Source: Paractinoplanes atraurantiacus
Lineage (GTDB): Bacteria > Actinomycetota > Actinomycetes > Mycobacteriales > Micromonosporaceae
Assembly: GCF_900215205.1 (NCBI RefSeq)
Contig: NZ_OBDY01000014.1
Location: 170,640 to 234,639 of the forward strand
Direction of reading: 5' to 3'
Length of the DNA: 64,000 nucleotides
Shown here: positions 15,500 through 24,792 of the stretch, in pieces
Numbering within the stretch: position 1 is the stretch's first letter
Layout of the letters: the number at the start of each line of letters is the position of its first letter
The notes under the pieces: generated by a model
Databases searched by the model: none
What the model saw: only the letters and a program-made list of their open reading frames with translations
Told to the model about the DNA's origin: nothing
Made by a program: the position numbers and the translations under genes

Positions 15500-16168
15500 T
15501 CAACCCCAGAGGCGAACGAAGACCAGCCCGAGCGCGTTCAGGATCTGGAGCAGGAACGGCACGCCGAACGGGAAGATGCACAGGATCAGCAGGACCAGGA
15601 CGCCGATGTTCTTGTCCTCGAACCACAGCCGCATCCACTGCATGCCCCGCCCGGGGGTGCGCAGCGCCGAGTGCAGCGCCCCGAAGCCGTCCAGCGGCGG
15701 AATCGGGATGAGGGCCAGGATGCCGAAGCAGAGCAGCCCGACCGCCAGCGACAGCAGCACCTGCTCGCCCACCGGCAGGTCGATGCCGAGCAGCACGTCG
15801 GCCGGGCCGATGAAGGCCAGGATGTTGTCGGGGAAGGCCAGCGCGTACGTCAGCATCAGCAGTTGCGAGACCACGATGCACAGCAGCGGACCGGCCAGGA
15901 ACACCGCCGCCGCCCGGCCCCGGCCGCGCCAGCGGGGCACCTCGTCCACCGTGAGCATCTTGCCCCAGCCCATGCCGCCGAGGGCGGCCGCGACCGCGCC
16001 GAACGGGTCGACGTCCTCACGCAGGCGCGGGGTGATCGACTCGCGGCGGTCGGAGAGCTTCAGCATCCGCGACGTCGACCGGATGGCGATCGCGCGCAGC
16101 ACGAGGCCGAGCAGGAAGGAGACGACCAGGGCGACGAACGCCACCGGCTCACCGAGCGCGTAGAGCAC
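15500..16168 (-). CDS. Site-2-protease-like (M50) membrane protein, catalytic HExxH not seen
   Basis: The 222-aa protein has about five or six hydrophobic spans and M50 landmarks: EDVDPFGAVAAALGGMGWGK, FLAGPLLCIVVSQLLMLTYA and LALIPIPPLDGFGALHSALR (the second metal-ligand region, PPLDG). In the first helix, where active site-2 proteases have HExxH, the sequence is LVLRAIAIRST, so it is probably catalytically inactive. The GTG is four bases after the parA stop, in the parA-scpA-scpB operon. A structural or regulatory role in the membrane is only a guess. Confidence 0.75.
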   Translation of the reverse strand: MLYALGEPVAFVALVVSFLLGLVLRAIAIRSTSRMLKLSDRRESITPRLREDVDPFGAVAAALGGMGWGKMLTVDEVPRWRGRGRAAAVFLAGPLLCIVVSQLLMLTYALAFPDNILAFIGPADVLLGIDLPVGEQVLLSLAVGLLCFGILALIPIPPLDGFGALHSALRTPGRGMQWMRLWFEDKNIGVLVLLILCIFPFGVPFLLQILNALGLVFVRLWG

Positions 16169-16171
16169 TTC

Positions 16172-17104
16172 TCAGCCGCGCTCCACCTTGGCGGCGATGA
16201 CCTCGCGGGCGAGCTGGCGATAGTTGCGCGCGCCGGAGGATGCCGGGTCGAGCGTGGTGATCGGCGCGCCGGCCACCGTGGACTCGGGGAATTTCACCGT
16301 CTTGGTGATGACCGTCTGGTAGACCTTGTCGCCGAACGCCTCCACGACCCGCTGCAGCACCTGGCGGCAGTGGGTGGTGCGGCTGTCGTACATGGTCGCG
16401 AGGATGCCCTCGAGCTCGAGGTCGAAGTTGAGCCGCTCGCGGACCTTGTCGATCGTGTCGAGCAGCAGGGCCACGCCGCGCAGGGAGAAGAACTCGCACT
16501 CGAGCGGGATGAGCACGCCGTGCGCGATGGTCAGCGCGTTGATCGCCAGCAGGCCCAGCGAGGGCTGGCAGTCGATCAGGATGAAGTCGTACTCCTTGCG
16601 GACCGAGCGCAGGGCCCGGGCCAGCGCCATCTCGCGGGCGACCTCGTTGACCAGCTGGATCTCGGCCGCGGACAGGTCGATGTTGGCCGGCAGCAGGTGC
16701 AGACCGGCCACATCGGTCTTGATGATGACGTCCTCGGTGGCCACGTCGTCCTGCATGAGCAGGTTGTAGACGCTCAGGTCGAGGTTGTGCGGGTTGACGC
16801 CGAGACCCACCGAGCAGGCGCCCTGGGGGTCGAAGTCGACGAGCAGGACCTTGCGCCCGTACTCGGCCAGCGCCGCACCCAGGTTGATCGTGGTGGTCGT
16901 CTTGCCGACGCCGCCCTTCTGGTTGGCCAGGGCGATGATCCGCGCGGGGCCGTGCCGGTCGGTCGGCATCGGCTCGGGGATCGGGCGGCGCATCGTGTAC
17001 GCCGTCGGGTCGGCCGGACCCAGGTCGGCGCCGAGGTCGAGGGAGCTCTGCTGCTCCCGGAGTGTGGAGGTCCAGGCCTCCGCCCGGTTGCCAATCCCCG
17101 TCAT
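16172..17104 (-). CDS. parA: ParA/Soj-family chromosome-partition ATPase
   Basis: The 310-aa protein contains the deviant Walker A motif ANQKGGVGKTTTTINLGAAL, Walker A' LLVDFDPQGACS and Walker B FILIDCQPSLG. The first ~50 residues are an unconserved polar extension. It is a dimerising, DNA-binding ATPase of the ParA/MinD group. It lies directly upstream of scpA-scpB, as in other actinomycetes, and is distinct from the oriC-linked parAB locus, so it may work with condensin. GGGAGGGGGCGAGG precedes the ATG. Confidence 0.9.
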   Translation of the reverse strand: MTGIGNRAEAWTSTLREQQSSLDLGADLGPADPTAYTMRRPIPEPMPTDRHGPARIIALANQKGGVGKTTTTINLGAALAEYGRKVLLVDFDPQGACSVGLGVNPHNLDLSVYNLLMQDDVATEDVIIKTDVAGLHLLPANIDLSAAEIQLVNEVAREMALARALRSVRKEYDFILIDCQPSLGLLAINALTIAHGVLIPLECEFFSLRGVALLLDTIDKVRERLNFDLELEGILATMYDSRTTHCRQVLQRVVEAFGDKVYQTVITKTVKFPESTVAGAPITTLDPASSGARNYRQLAREVIAAKVERG

Positions 17105-17226
17105 GACCTCGCCCCCTCCCGACTCGCCAGCCGGAGCCGATGCCCGACTCTACGCCACGCGCGCCGCACGATCGGGGTCAGCCATCGGCGTGTCGCCTCG
17201 AGAAAGCCGAGATGGATGCGCAGCGT

Positions 17227-18126
17227 CTAACGAGCACGGGGGTGAGCGGTCGCGTACACCTCGCGGAGTCTGTCCACGGTGACCAAGGTGTACACCTGCG
17301 TAGTCGTGACCGAAGCGTGTCCCAACAGCTCCTGGACGACCCGGACGTCGGCGCCACCGTCGATCAGATGGGTGGCGTACGAGTGGCGCAGCGTGTGCGG
17401 CGAGACCGCGTACGGGCCCTCGACCGGCAGATCGGCCGCGACCGCCGCCCGGCGCAGGATCATCCAGGCGCCCTGCCGTGACAGCCGCCCGCCGCGCGCG
17501 TTCAGGAAGACGGCCGGCGTGCCCTTGCCGTTCGCACTGAGCGCGGGCCGACCCCGTACCAAATAAGCCTCTAGAGAAGCCCGCGCATAGTCGCCCACCG
17601 GAACCAATCGGGTCTTTCCGCCTTTTCCGTGCAAGATCGCCGACGAATCCTCCAGCAGAGACAGGTCGTCGATATCGGCCCCCACGGCCTCGGAGATCCG
17701 CGCTCCCGTGCCGTACAGGAACTCCAGCAAGGCCCTGTCCCGAAGCCCGGCCGGAGTGTCGTCGGACGGCACCGCGAGCAGCCGTGTCACCTGGTCGACC
17801 TCGAGGGCCTTGGGCAGGCGCTTCGGCGGCGCGGGCGGCCGCACCTCGGCCGCGACGTCGCCGCCCGTGTAACCCTCGCGGGCGGCGAACTTGTGCAGAC
17901 CCCGGACGGCGCTGATCGCCCGGGCCGCCGAGGAGGACGCGAGGCCCTCCTCACGCAGCAGCGCCAGGTGATCGGTGATCGCCGACGTTTTGACCTCGGA
18001 CAGCGAGGTGACGCCGGACGCCGCGAGCGCCGCGGCGTAACGATCAAGGTCGCGCCGGTACGACTCGAGGGTGTTGCGCGACAGCCCACGCTCGACGGTG
18101 AGATGGTCGAGATAGGCGGTGATCAC
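17227..18126 (-). CDS. xerD: Site-specific tyrosine recombinase XerD
   Basis: The 299-aa protein has an N-terminal SAM-like domain (YLDHLTVERGLSRNTLESYR) and a catalytic domain with all six residues in place: Arg143 (GTGARISE), Lys171 (GKGGKTR), His244 and Arg247 (HTLRHSYATHL), His270 (LGHASV) and Tyr279 (TTQVYT). With XerC it resolves chromosome dimers at dif. GTG 18126 starts right after the ald stop at 18138; the frame stays open far upstream but that is antisense to ald. The ald-xerD-parA order is conserved in actinomycetes. Confidence 0.92.
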   Translation of the reverse strand: MITAYLDHLTVERGLSRNTLESYRRDLDRYAAALAASGVTSLSEVKTSAITDHLALLREEGLASSSAARAISAVRGLHKFAAREGYTGGDVAAEVRPPAPPKRLPKALEVDQVTRLLAVPSDDTPAGLRDRALLEFLYGTGARISEAVGADIDDLSLLEDSSAILHGKGGKTRLVPVGDYARASLEAYLVRGRPALSANGKGTPAVFLNARGGRLSRQGAWMILRRAAVAADLPVEGPYAVSPHTLRHSYATHLIDGGADVRVVQELLGHASVTTTQVYTLVTVDRLREVYATAHPRAR

Positions 18127-18137
18127 ACGCTGGAGGC

Positions 18138-19253
18138 TCAGGTCAGCACCGCGTTGATGGGCAGGGTCTGCATGCCGTGTGCCTCCGCGACCGGTCCGTA
18201 GGTGACATGCCCGTCGTGGGTGTTCAGGCCCAGGGCGAGCGCGGCGTCGGCCTTGAGCGCCTGCCGCCAGCCGAGGTTCGCCAGCTCCAGAGCGTACGGC
18301 AGAGTGACGTTGGTCAGCGCGTAGGTGCTGGTGTGCGGCACCGAGCCCGGCATGTTGGCCACGCAGTAGAACAGCGAGTTGTGCACCTGGTAGACCGGGT
18401 CGGCGTGCGTGGTCGGCCGCGAGTCCTCGAAACAGCCGCCCTGGTCGATCGAGATGTCGACGAGCACGCTGCCCGGCTTCATCCGGGCGACCAGGTCGTT
18501 CGGCACCAGGTTCGGCGCTTTCGCGCCGGGGATCAGCACGGCGCCGATCACCAGGTCGGCGTCGAGGACGGCCTTCTCGATTTCGTACGCGTTGGAAGCC
18601 ACCGTCTGCAGATGGCCCCGATAGTCGGCGTCGGCCGCGCGCAGCTTCGCGATGTTGCGGTCGAGCACGAGGATCTCGGCCTGCATGCCCAAGGCGATGG
18701 CCGCCGCGTTCATGCCCGACACGCCGGCGCCGATCACCACGACCTTGGCCGCGTAAACACCCGGAACACCTCCCATGAGTACGCCTCGTCCACCACCCGA
18801 GCGCATCAGGTGATAGGCGCCGACCTGCGGGGCGAGCCGCCCGGCGACCTCGGACATCGGCGCCAGCAGCGGCAGCGACCGGTCGGGCAGCTCGACCGTC
18901 TCGTACGCGATGCCGGTGACCTTGCGGTCGAGCAGCGCGTCCGTGCACTCCTTGGACGCGGCCAGATGCAGATAGGTGAACAGAACCTGGCCCGGCCGCA
19001 TGCGCGGGTATTCCTCCGCGATGGGCTCCTTGACCTTGAGGATCAGCTCGGCGGCGCCCCACACGTCGTCGGCCGACGGCACGATCGTCGCCCCCGCCGC
19101 CTGGAAATCGCCGTCGGTGATGGACGAGCCGTTCCCGGCCCCGGCCTGCACCAGGACCTCGTGCCCGGCCCGGCGGAACTCGTACACGCCGGCCGGGGTG
19201 ATGGCCACCCGGAACTCGTTGTTCTTGACCTCGCTCGGAATGCCGACCTTCAC
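18138..19253 (-). CDS. ald: Alanine dehydrogenase
   Basis: The 371-aa product has the exact family length. It opens VKVGIPSEVKNNEFRVAITP and contains VQAGAGNGSSITD, ILKVKEPIAEEY, the catalytic LFTYLHLAASKE, the NAD-binding VVVIGAGVSGMNAAAIALGM and VDISIDQGGCFE. It interconverts L-alanine and pyruvate plus ammonia using NAD. GTG 19253 has AAGGA seven bases upstream; the longer frame to 19313 lacks family sequence. It is the last conserved gene before the accessory block. Confidence 0.96.
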   Translation of the reverse strand: MKVGIPSEVKNNEFRVAITPAGVYEFRRAGHEVLVQAGAGNGSSITDGDFQAAGATIVPSADDVWGAAELILKVKEPIAEEYPRMRPGQVLFTYLHLAASKECTDALLDRKVTGIAYETVELPDRSLPLLAPMSEVAGRLAPQVGAYHLMRSGGGRGVLMGGVPGVYAAKVVVIGAGVSGMNAAAIALGMQAEILVLDRNIAKLRAADADYRGHLQTVASNAYEIEKAVLDADLVIGAVLIPGAKAPNLVPNDLVARMKPGSVLVDISIDQGGCFEDSRPTTHADPVYQVHNSLFYCVANMPGSVPHTSTYALTNVTLPYALELANLGWRQALKADAALALGLNTHDGHVTYGPVAEAHGMQTLPINAVLT

Positions 19254-19711
19254 GGCACCGTCCTTCCACTCGATGCTGAGTTTTGGGATCTTTCGCCCGA
19301 TTTGAGCGATCAACGCACCTCTTTGGACAGTACGGTAATTTGCCGATCATGGCGGTTGATCCGACCACGTCAGGCGGTGACATCACGCCGGCCGGGCGGG
19401 GGCGACCTCGGCATCCAGAGTGATCCGACCGCCCCGGACCAGCACGATGATCTCGGCGAGCGACTGAACCGCGCCGAGCCGCCGGTGTGGCGCGTCGACG
19501 GCACGGTTGAGAACCGCGTTCCGCGATCTCGGACGCGGCCGGGACGCGCGGTCAAGCGCCTCCGCGGTGAGCACGTGGACCGCCAGGTGGGGACTTCCCT
19601 CGGCGACGGCGAACCGAACCGGGCCGGCCGGCGATCGGCGGCCGGCCTCCTGCCGCCTGTCGAATCTCCGCCGCCGGCCTGAGAGCTGTCGAGGCCCGCG
19701 GAGGTGACCGC
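19254..19711. other. Gap with no confident gene; one open minus-strand frame
   Basis: A minus-strand frame ending at 19383 has some protein-like character near its end (AVAEGSPHLAVHVLTAEALD, then SLAEIIVLVRGGRITLDAEV), but no start codon with a ribosome-binding site and no recognised family. It could be a degenerate gene. The promoter of ald must lie in 19254-19320. Confidence 0.35.
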
Positions 19712-20092
19712 TCAGGCGCCGCGGCTGTTGACGACCAGGTCGTGAGCGTCGGCGTCGGGCTGATCCAGGCCGAAGCTGATGATCCGCCGGGGGTGGATCC
19801 GGATGATCTCGCCGATCGCCTCGGCGGTGCCGCGGATCTCCACGCAGCGGACCCGCCACGGGTCGACCGACGGCACGTCGTCCACGACGAAGGCGACCTG
19901 CCCGTTGGCCGCCACATTGCGGTACTTGCGGCTGCCCGACATCCCGTACCCCGGAATGTCGATCGTGCCGGCGGCGGCGTCGACGCGAAATCCGACCGGG
20001 CTGTTCTGCAGCGTCCCGTCCGGCCGGAGCGTGGCCAGCCGCCCGAGCGGCTGCGCCTGCAGGTACGCGAGTTCGATCTCGGTGAAAGGCAT
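19712..20092 (-). CDS. PPOX-class flavin/F420-dependent oxidoreductase
   Basis: The 126-aa protein has the split-barrel flavin-binding fold: FTEIELAYLQAQPLGRLATL, LQNSPVGFRVD, SRKYRNVAANGQVAFVVDDV and CVEIRGTAEAIGE near its C-terminus. The length and 'PFTEIELAYL' opening match the small F420-binding members of actinomycetes. Substrate unknown. ATG 20092 is chosen over an upstream TTG. A 14-bp palindrome (20098-20111) lies six bases upstream of the start. Confidence 0.85.
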   Translation of the reverse strand: MPFTEIELAYLQAQPLGRLATLRPDGTLQNSPVGFRVDAAAGTIDIPGYGMSGSRKYRNVAANGQVAFVVDDVPSVDPWRVRCVEIRGTAEAIGEIIRIHPRRIISFGLDQPDADAHDLVVNSRGA

Positions 20093-20097
20093 GCCCG

Positions 20098-20111
20098 GAG
20101 GTTGCAACCTC
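20098..20111. promoter_or_regulatory. Palindrome at the start of the PPOX gene
   Basis: GAGGTTGCAACCTC is perfectly symmetric and ends six bases before the ATG, covering the place of the ribosome-binding site. It could be an operator or a translation-blocking stem. Confidence 0.35.
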
Positions 20112-20152
20112 AACCCCCGTTCAAGTCAAGCCGTACGGGGTAATCGCCGATC

Positions 20153-20362
20153 ATGAGTGACATCAGCCCCGAGACCGAATACGCCGAGTACGCCGAGGAG
20201 GCGCCCGGCTCCAGCAACTACACCGCCGGCTCGGCCTCGCCCTCCGCTTCTTCGCCGGAGGACGGCGACCGCGCCGACCAGGAGGCCCACGGCGGCAGCA
20301 TGGCCCCGGGCCTCGTCGACGACGCCGGCAATCAGATCGAGGAGCCGCCCCCGGCGCCCTGA
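20153..20362 (+). CDS. Small acidic hypothetical protein, 69 aa
   Basis: The product is Ser/Ala/Glu-rich, polar and probably unstructured (TEYAEYAEEAPGSSNYTAGS, ending in a proline tail). No family is recognised. It runs into the end of jetC, overlapping it by 31 bases tail to tail. It has a clear ATG but no strong ribosome-binding site. Confidence 0.4.
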   Translation: MSDISPETEYAEYAEEAPGSSNYTAGSASPSASSPEDGDRADQEAHGGSMAPGLVDDAGNQIEEPPPAP

Positions 20363-23300
20363 GTCAGGTCGGCGAACAGGTCGGGGCGGTCCGGGTCGTC
20401 GACCGGGCGACGCGGGGCGAGGACCGTGGCGGCGACGTCGGCGACCGGGACAGCCTCCAGGGTGCGCCCGGCCCACAGCATCAGCGACAGGTCGACGCCG
20501 GCCAGCGGCGCCGGCGCCCGGGACACGGTCCACACCGCGGCCGACGGCACCTGGGCCGCAGCAACCAGCGGGGCCGGCCCGGCCAGCAGGAAGTCGAGGT
20601 CGAAGTCGACCAGCAGCCGCAGCATGGTGGCCCGGTTGGCCGGGTCGACCCCTTCGAACGCCTCGTCCAGCCACAGCGGCCGCGGCGCGTCGGCCGAGCG
20701 CGAGTAGAGCGCGACCAGCGTGGCCAGCAACGGCTGCAACAGCGTGACGACCTTGCCGCCGCCGGAGTCGACGCCGTGCACCTGCTTGGTCAGCGGCTTC
20801 CAGTCGCCGCCCTCGACCCGGTAGTAGCAGACGCAGTCGAACCAGGCCCGGTAGTCGAGCAGCCCGGTCAGGTGCTTGACCCACTCGTCGGTGCCGATGA
20901 CCCCCGAGTCCTGCGCCTCCCGGAGCCGGTCACCGAGGAAGAGCCGGATCTGCTCCTGCGCCGAGTCGGACTCGATCCGCCCCTCTTCGAGCGCCCGCAG
21001 CAGGTTGAACCCGTGCTGCTGCCCTTCCGCGGGCCTGCGCCGGATCTGCAGCACCGTCTTGTTGGCCCCGGTCGGGTGCCGCAGAAGCACCTCGTTGACC
21101 GTGGTGAGCAGCGTGACGACCCGGGTCATCCGGTCGGCCAGGTGGTCGATGAAGGTGGACGACAGCAGCTCGGCGTACATCTGATGCAGCTTCTCGTCGT
21201 GCGTGGCCGACAGCTCGGCCACCGCCTGGTCGAGCCGCTCCACCGCCCCCGGCGGATCGAGCGGGGTCCCCGCCGCGTCCACCACCAGCGTGATGGCCGG
21301 CAACGGATGCGCCTCGTCCGCCTCGCTGACGATCACCGACCGCCCACCGGACGCCTCGAGCAGCGTCTGCAGCTCGGTCATGGCCCCGCGCAGGGCCCGC
21401 TGCAGCGCCGTGTCGACCCGCCGGTCCCGGTCTCCCGCGTTGTCCGGCCACGACGGCGGCCGCACCGCGTCGACCGCCGCCCGAGCCTGGGCCAGCGCTT
21501 CTTCCAGCGTTCGCTCCCGATGATCGCCGTTGCCGATGCCGCGGGCGGCGGCGATCCCCGCGTCGACCGGAATCCACCACGCCCGCGCGGCCGCCTCGCG
21601 GTCGGCGATGGCGGTGGCCACCGCGTCCTGCCGCCGCTGGGCCTCGCCCTGCGCGGTGCTCGCCGCCGCCGCGAGCGACAGCCCGCGCTGACGGCTGGCC
21701 GCGATCGACGTGTCCAGTTCGCGGATCTGCTCCTCCAGCTCGGCCGACCGGGCGAACTGCTCCCGGTCGTCCAGGCTCACCGAGGCCTCCGCCTCGCCCG
21801 CTTCCGCTTCCAGCTTGGCCGCCGCGGTCGCCGCTTCGTCCACCGCCGTGGCCGCCGCGCTCTGTGCCGCTTCCGCCGCCTCGACCCCGGTGACCGCGGA
21901 CGCCACGGCCCGCTCGGCCACGTCCTGATCCTTCAGGGCCAGCCGCAGCGAGCCCGCCGCCAGCGCCGCCGAGTCGAGCGCCGTGCCCACGGCGTCAAGC
22001 TGCTCGTCCGAGGTGGGCAGCCCGTGCTCATCGGCATACCCGGTCACCGCGGTGGTGGCGGCATCCGCCTCGCCCTTGGCCGCCGCGGCTTTGCCGGCCG
22101 CCACGGCATGGGCCGTCTCCGCCCGGTCCCGTTCCCCGTTGGCCGCGGCCAGACTGATCGCCGCCGCCACCACATCGGCGTCCCCCGGCGCCTCAGCGGC
22201 GGCCGCCCGCAACGCCGCGCTCCGCGCCGCCAGCTCCTCGGCCCGCCGAGTCAGCTCCTCACCGGCTTCCCGGTCGGTCGCCGCCTGCTCCCGCAGCGCC
22301 GCGATCTGCCGCCGCCGCGCCGCCGCCCGGGCCGCCGTCCCCAGAAGCTCAGCGCCCTCGGCCGCCCGCCCAGCACGCCCTTGCGCGATCGGCGTCCGCC
22401 ACCGCCCATCCCCCGCAATCACCAAGTCCCCGCCGAGCGGCTCCCCCGCCGCGGCATACCCGATGCGCCCCAGAATCCGCGCCACCGTCCCGCCCAGCGC
22501 CCCCGCGTCCTCCGCCGGCTGCAACACAGCCGTCAGCACGCTTACAGCCCTGGCGCCAGCAGCCCCCGCGCCCCCGCCCGGACCCACAGCACCCGGATCC
22601 GCAACGCCCACGCCTGCAACGCCGGCGCCCGCAGAGCCCAAGCCCGCACCACCCGCACCCACAGCGCCCACGTCGGCAACGCCGACGCCTGGAGCACCCG
22701 CGCCCGCAGCGCCAAAGCCCAGAGTTCCCCCGGCCAGGCCCGCCGCTCCCGCGACAACCGACTCAGCGCCATCACGGTCATCCGACCAGACGCCGTCCAC
22801 CGTCACCCACGAATCGAGCAGGCCGGCCGCGTCAAGGGCCGCCTCGACGTGATCGAGCACCTCGGCCGGCACCCCGTCCACCGGGTCGACGAGACGCCAC
22901 AGCGGCGCACCGTCCGAGCCCGGGAACGGCGGCCGCGAACGGCGACTCCACCGAGACGGCGCCGCGGGCTGCGGATCCCCGGCCTCCCCCAACTTCTCCG
23001 CCGAGCGTTCTGCCTCGTCCGCCCGCAACCCCGCCGCCCGGGCCTCCGCCCGCACGGCCGCGATCTCCTCCGTGAGCGGACCCACCGACGGCTCCAGCCA
23101 CTCGCGCGCGAGGAGCCCGCCGAGCACTTCCCGAGGGCGTACGGCGTGGGTCTGCGAAACCACCTCCCGCACCCAGTCGTCGCGCAGCGCGACCGGCGGC
23201 ACCGCCGCCGGAAGCCCGGCCGCCCACCTCTCCAGATCGTCCGAGAGCTGCTGGACCGCGTCGGTCACCGCCGTCGCCGCGTCCTCCGCGACCGCCGCGC

Positions 23301-24792
23301 GGGCACGCGCCTCTTCGCGCAGCCGGTTCACCGTCCCCGATTCCGCCTGCCAGCGCCCCACCGCCGTCGCCGCGGCCCGGGTCAGCTTGCGCAGCGCCGA
23401 CACCTGCGAGCGCCGGGCCGCCACGGCCGCGTCGATCCGGTCGACGTCGCCCTCGGCGGCCCATCCCTCGGCGTCCAGGCCGGAGCTTCGCAGGGCCGCC
23501 CCCGCGTGCGTGACCGCCGCCGACGACGCCGTGCGCGCCAGATCGAGCCGTCCGGTCGCCTCCGCGTGCGCCGCTCCCGCGGCTTGGAGCGCCTCGCCCG
23601 TGCTCGCCAGGTGCCGGCGGGCCGTGGTGGCGGCGACCGCGGCCGCCGCCGCGTCCCGGCGCATCCGTTCCGCGTTCTGCGCCCGCCCGGCGGCGTCGCG
23701 ATAGGCCGCCGACCGCAGCAGCTGCGTCAGCGCCGCCCGGGCCCGCTGCACCCCCGCTTCGAGCTCGTCGCTGCGCCCGGTCTCCTCGGTCAGCTCCGCC
23801 CGGGCCGAGGCCAACGAGACGTCGGCGGATGAGGCGGAGTCGAGCGCCGAGCAAACCGCCGCATCGGAAGCCAGCAGATCATCGGCCCGGGCCCGCAGCA
23901 ACGCGTCCGCCCACGGCCGCCACGCCCGCGCCAGGTAGACCCCCACCGCGTCCCGCGCCGCCACCGCGTGGTCGCGGTCGCGGCCGAGCTGCTCCAGCTG
24001 CTGCCAGCCGTCGGCCAGCTTGTCCACCTCGGACTCGGCGACCGCGGGCAGGCTCATCCGGATCTGCTCGGTGAACCAGTCCGGGTTGAGTTTCTGGCCC
24101 AGGTGCGGTGTGCGGAGCACCTTCAGCATCTCGAGCACGGTGGCGAAGCGGTCGTCGTCGGAGAAGCCGAACAGGTCGGTGGCGATGCGCGCCGCGTACC
24201 TCTTGCCGCTCCTCATCACCTCGAGGCCCTCGACGCCGCCGAGCTCCTTGGGCTCGACCGCCGACGAGCCGACCGCCAGGGTGAGCCCGTCGCGGACGCG
24301 GGCCGTGCCGCGGCAGATGATCCAGACCGGGTCGAGCTGGCTGACGCCGCGCTTGGCCTGCGCGTAGAGCAGGGTCGTGAAGAACTCGGGCCCGTCCTCG
24401 CCCAGCCGGCCGTACTCGACCCAGGCCCAGCCGCGGTGGGCGGAGCCGGTGGCCTCGCGGCGGTCGCGGGCGTCGTCGGTGGGCTCGACGTAGTAGCGGA
24501 ACGACTTGTCGGACTGGCCGAACGTGTCGATGTACTGCCGGTCGAGGCTGCCCGACAGCATGATCAGGGTGGTCAGTGCCATCAGCGTCGACTTGCCGGA
24601 CTGGTTGGCCCCGACGAACTGGGCGCGCCCGTCGGCGAACCAGTACTCGGCCGCGTCGAACTCCCACAGCCCGACGCAGCCCGCCCGCAGCACCTGCCAG
24701 CGCGACCGCTCCGGCGACGGGAGGCCGCCGTGCGCGGCGGCGTCGCGCCATGCGGTGAGCTGCGCGTCGGTGGCTTCGGGGGTCAGGGTCAT
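20332..24792 (-). CDS. jetC: JetC-like SMC-family ATPase (TIGR02680), Wadjet cassette
   Basis: This 1486-aa protein has an SMC/MukB-like layout. An N-terminal head holds Walker A GANQSGKST (residues 61-69) and GSLDRQYIDTFGQSDKSFRY. Long Ala/Glu/Arg-rich coiled coils follow. A C-terminal head has the signature GVDSGGGKVVTL (~1345) and Walker B PLWLDEAFEGVDP (~1375). TIGR02680 proteins are the motor of the Wadjet plasmid-restriction complex, which extrudes DNA loops. Residues ~665-755 are a Gly/Ala/Val-rich insert not expected in the family. The ATG overlaps the jetB stop (ATGA). The expected jetD gene does not follow. Confidence 0.88.
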   Translation of the reverse strand: MTLTPEATDAQLTAWRDAAAHGGLPSPERSRWQVLRAGCVGLWEFDAAEYWFADGRAQFVGANQSGKSTLMALTTLIMLSGSLDRQYIDTFGQSDKSFRYYVEPTDDARDRREATGSAHRGWAWVEYGRLGEDGPEFFTTLLYAQAKRGVSQLDPVWIICRGTARVRDGLTLAVGSSAVEPKELGGVEGLEVMRSGKRYAARIATDLFGFSDDDRFATVLEMLKVLRTPHLGQKLNPDWFTEQIRMSLPAVAESEVDKLADGWQQLEQLGRDRDHAVAARDAVGVYLARAWRPWADALLRARADDLLASDAAVCSALDSASSADVSLASARAELTEETGRSDELEAGVQRARAALTQLLRSAAYRDAAGRAQNAERMRRDAAAAAVAATTARRHLASTGEALQAAGAAHAEATGRLDLARTASSAAVTHAGAALRSSGLDAEGWAAEGDVDRIDAAVAARRSQVSALRKLTRAAATAVGRWQAESGTVNRLREEARARAAVAEDAATAVTDAVQQLSDDLERWAAGLPAAVPPVALRDDWVREVVSQTHAVRPREVLGGLLAREWLEPSVGPLTEEIAAVRAEARAAGLRADEAERSAEKLGEAGDPQPAAPSRWSRRSRPPFPGSDGAPLWRLVDPVDGVPAEVLDHVEAALDAAGLLDSWVTVDGVWSDDRDGAESVVAGAAGLAGGTLGFGAAGAGAPGVGVADVGAVGAGGAGLGSAGAGVAGVGVADPGAVGPGGGAGAAGARAVSVLTAVLQPAEDAGALGGTVARILGRIGYAAAGEPLGGDLVIAGDGRWRTPIAQGRAGRAAEGAELLGTAARAAARRRQIAALREQAATDREAGEELTRRAEELAARSAALRAAAAEAPGDADVVAAAISLAAANGERDRAETAHAVAAGKAAAAKGEADAATTAVTGYADEHGLPTSDEQLDAVGTALDSAALAAGSLRLALKDQDVAERAVASAVTGVEAAEAAQSAAATAVDEAATAAAKLEAEAGEAEASVSLDDREQFARSAELEEQIRELDTSIAASRQRGLSLAAAASTAQGEAQRRQDAVATAIADREAAARAWWIPVDAGIAAARGIGNGDHRERTLEEALAQARAAVDAVRPPSWPDNAGDRDRRVDTALQRALRGAMTELQTLLEASGGRSVIVSEADEAHPLPAITLVVDAAGTPLDPPGAVERLDQAVAELSATHDEKLHQMYAELLSSTFIDHLADRMTRVVTLLTTVNEVLLRHPTGANKTVLQIRRRPAEGQQHGFNLLRALEEGRIESDSAQEQIRLFLGDRLREAQDSGVIGTDEWVKHLTGLLDYRAWFDCVCYYRVEGGDWKPLTKQVHGVDSGGGKVVTLLQPLLATLVALYSRSADAPRPLWLDEAFEGVDPANRATMLRLLVDFDLDFLLAGPAPLVAAAQVPSAAVWTVSRAPAPLAGVDLSLMLWAGRTLEAVPVADVAATVLAPRRPVDDPDRPDLFADLTQGAGGGSSI

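Noticed and set aside
18127..19386. Extension of XerD upstream across ald
   Set aside because: That frame is a shadow of ald, which has complete alanine dehydrogenase motifs.
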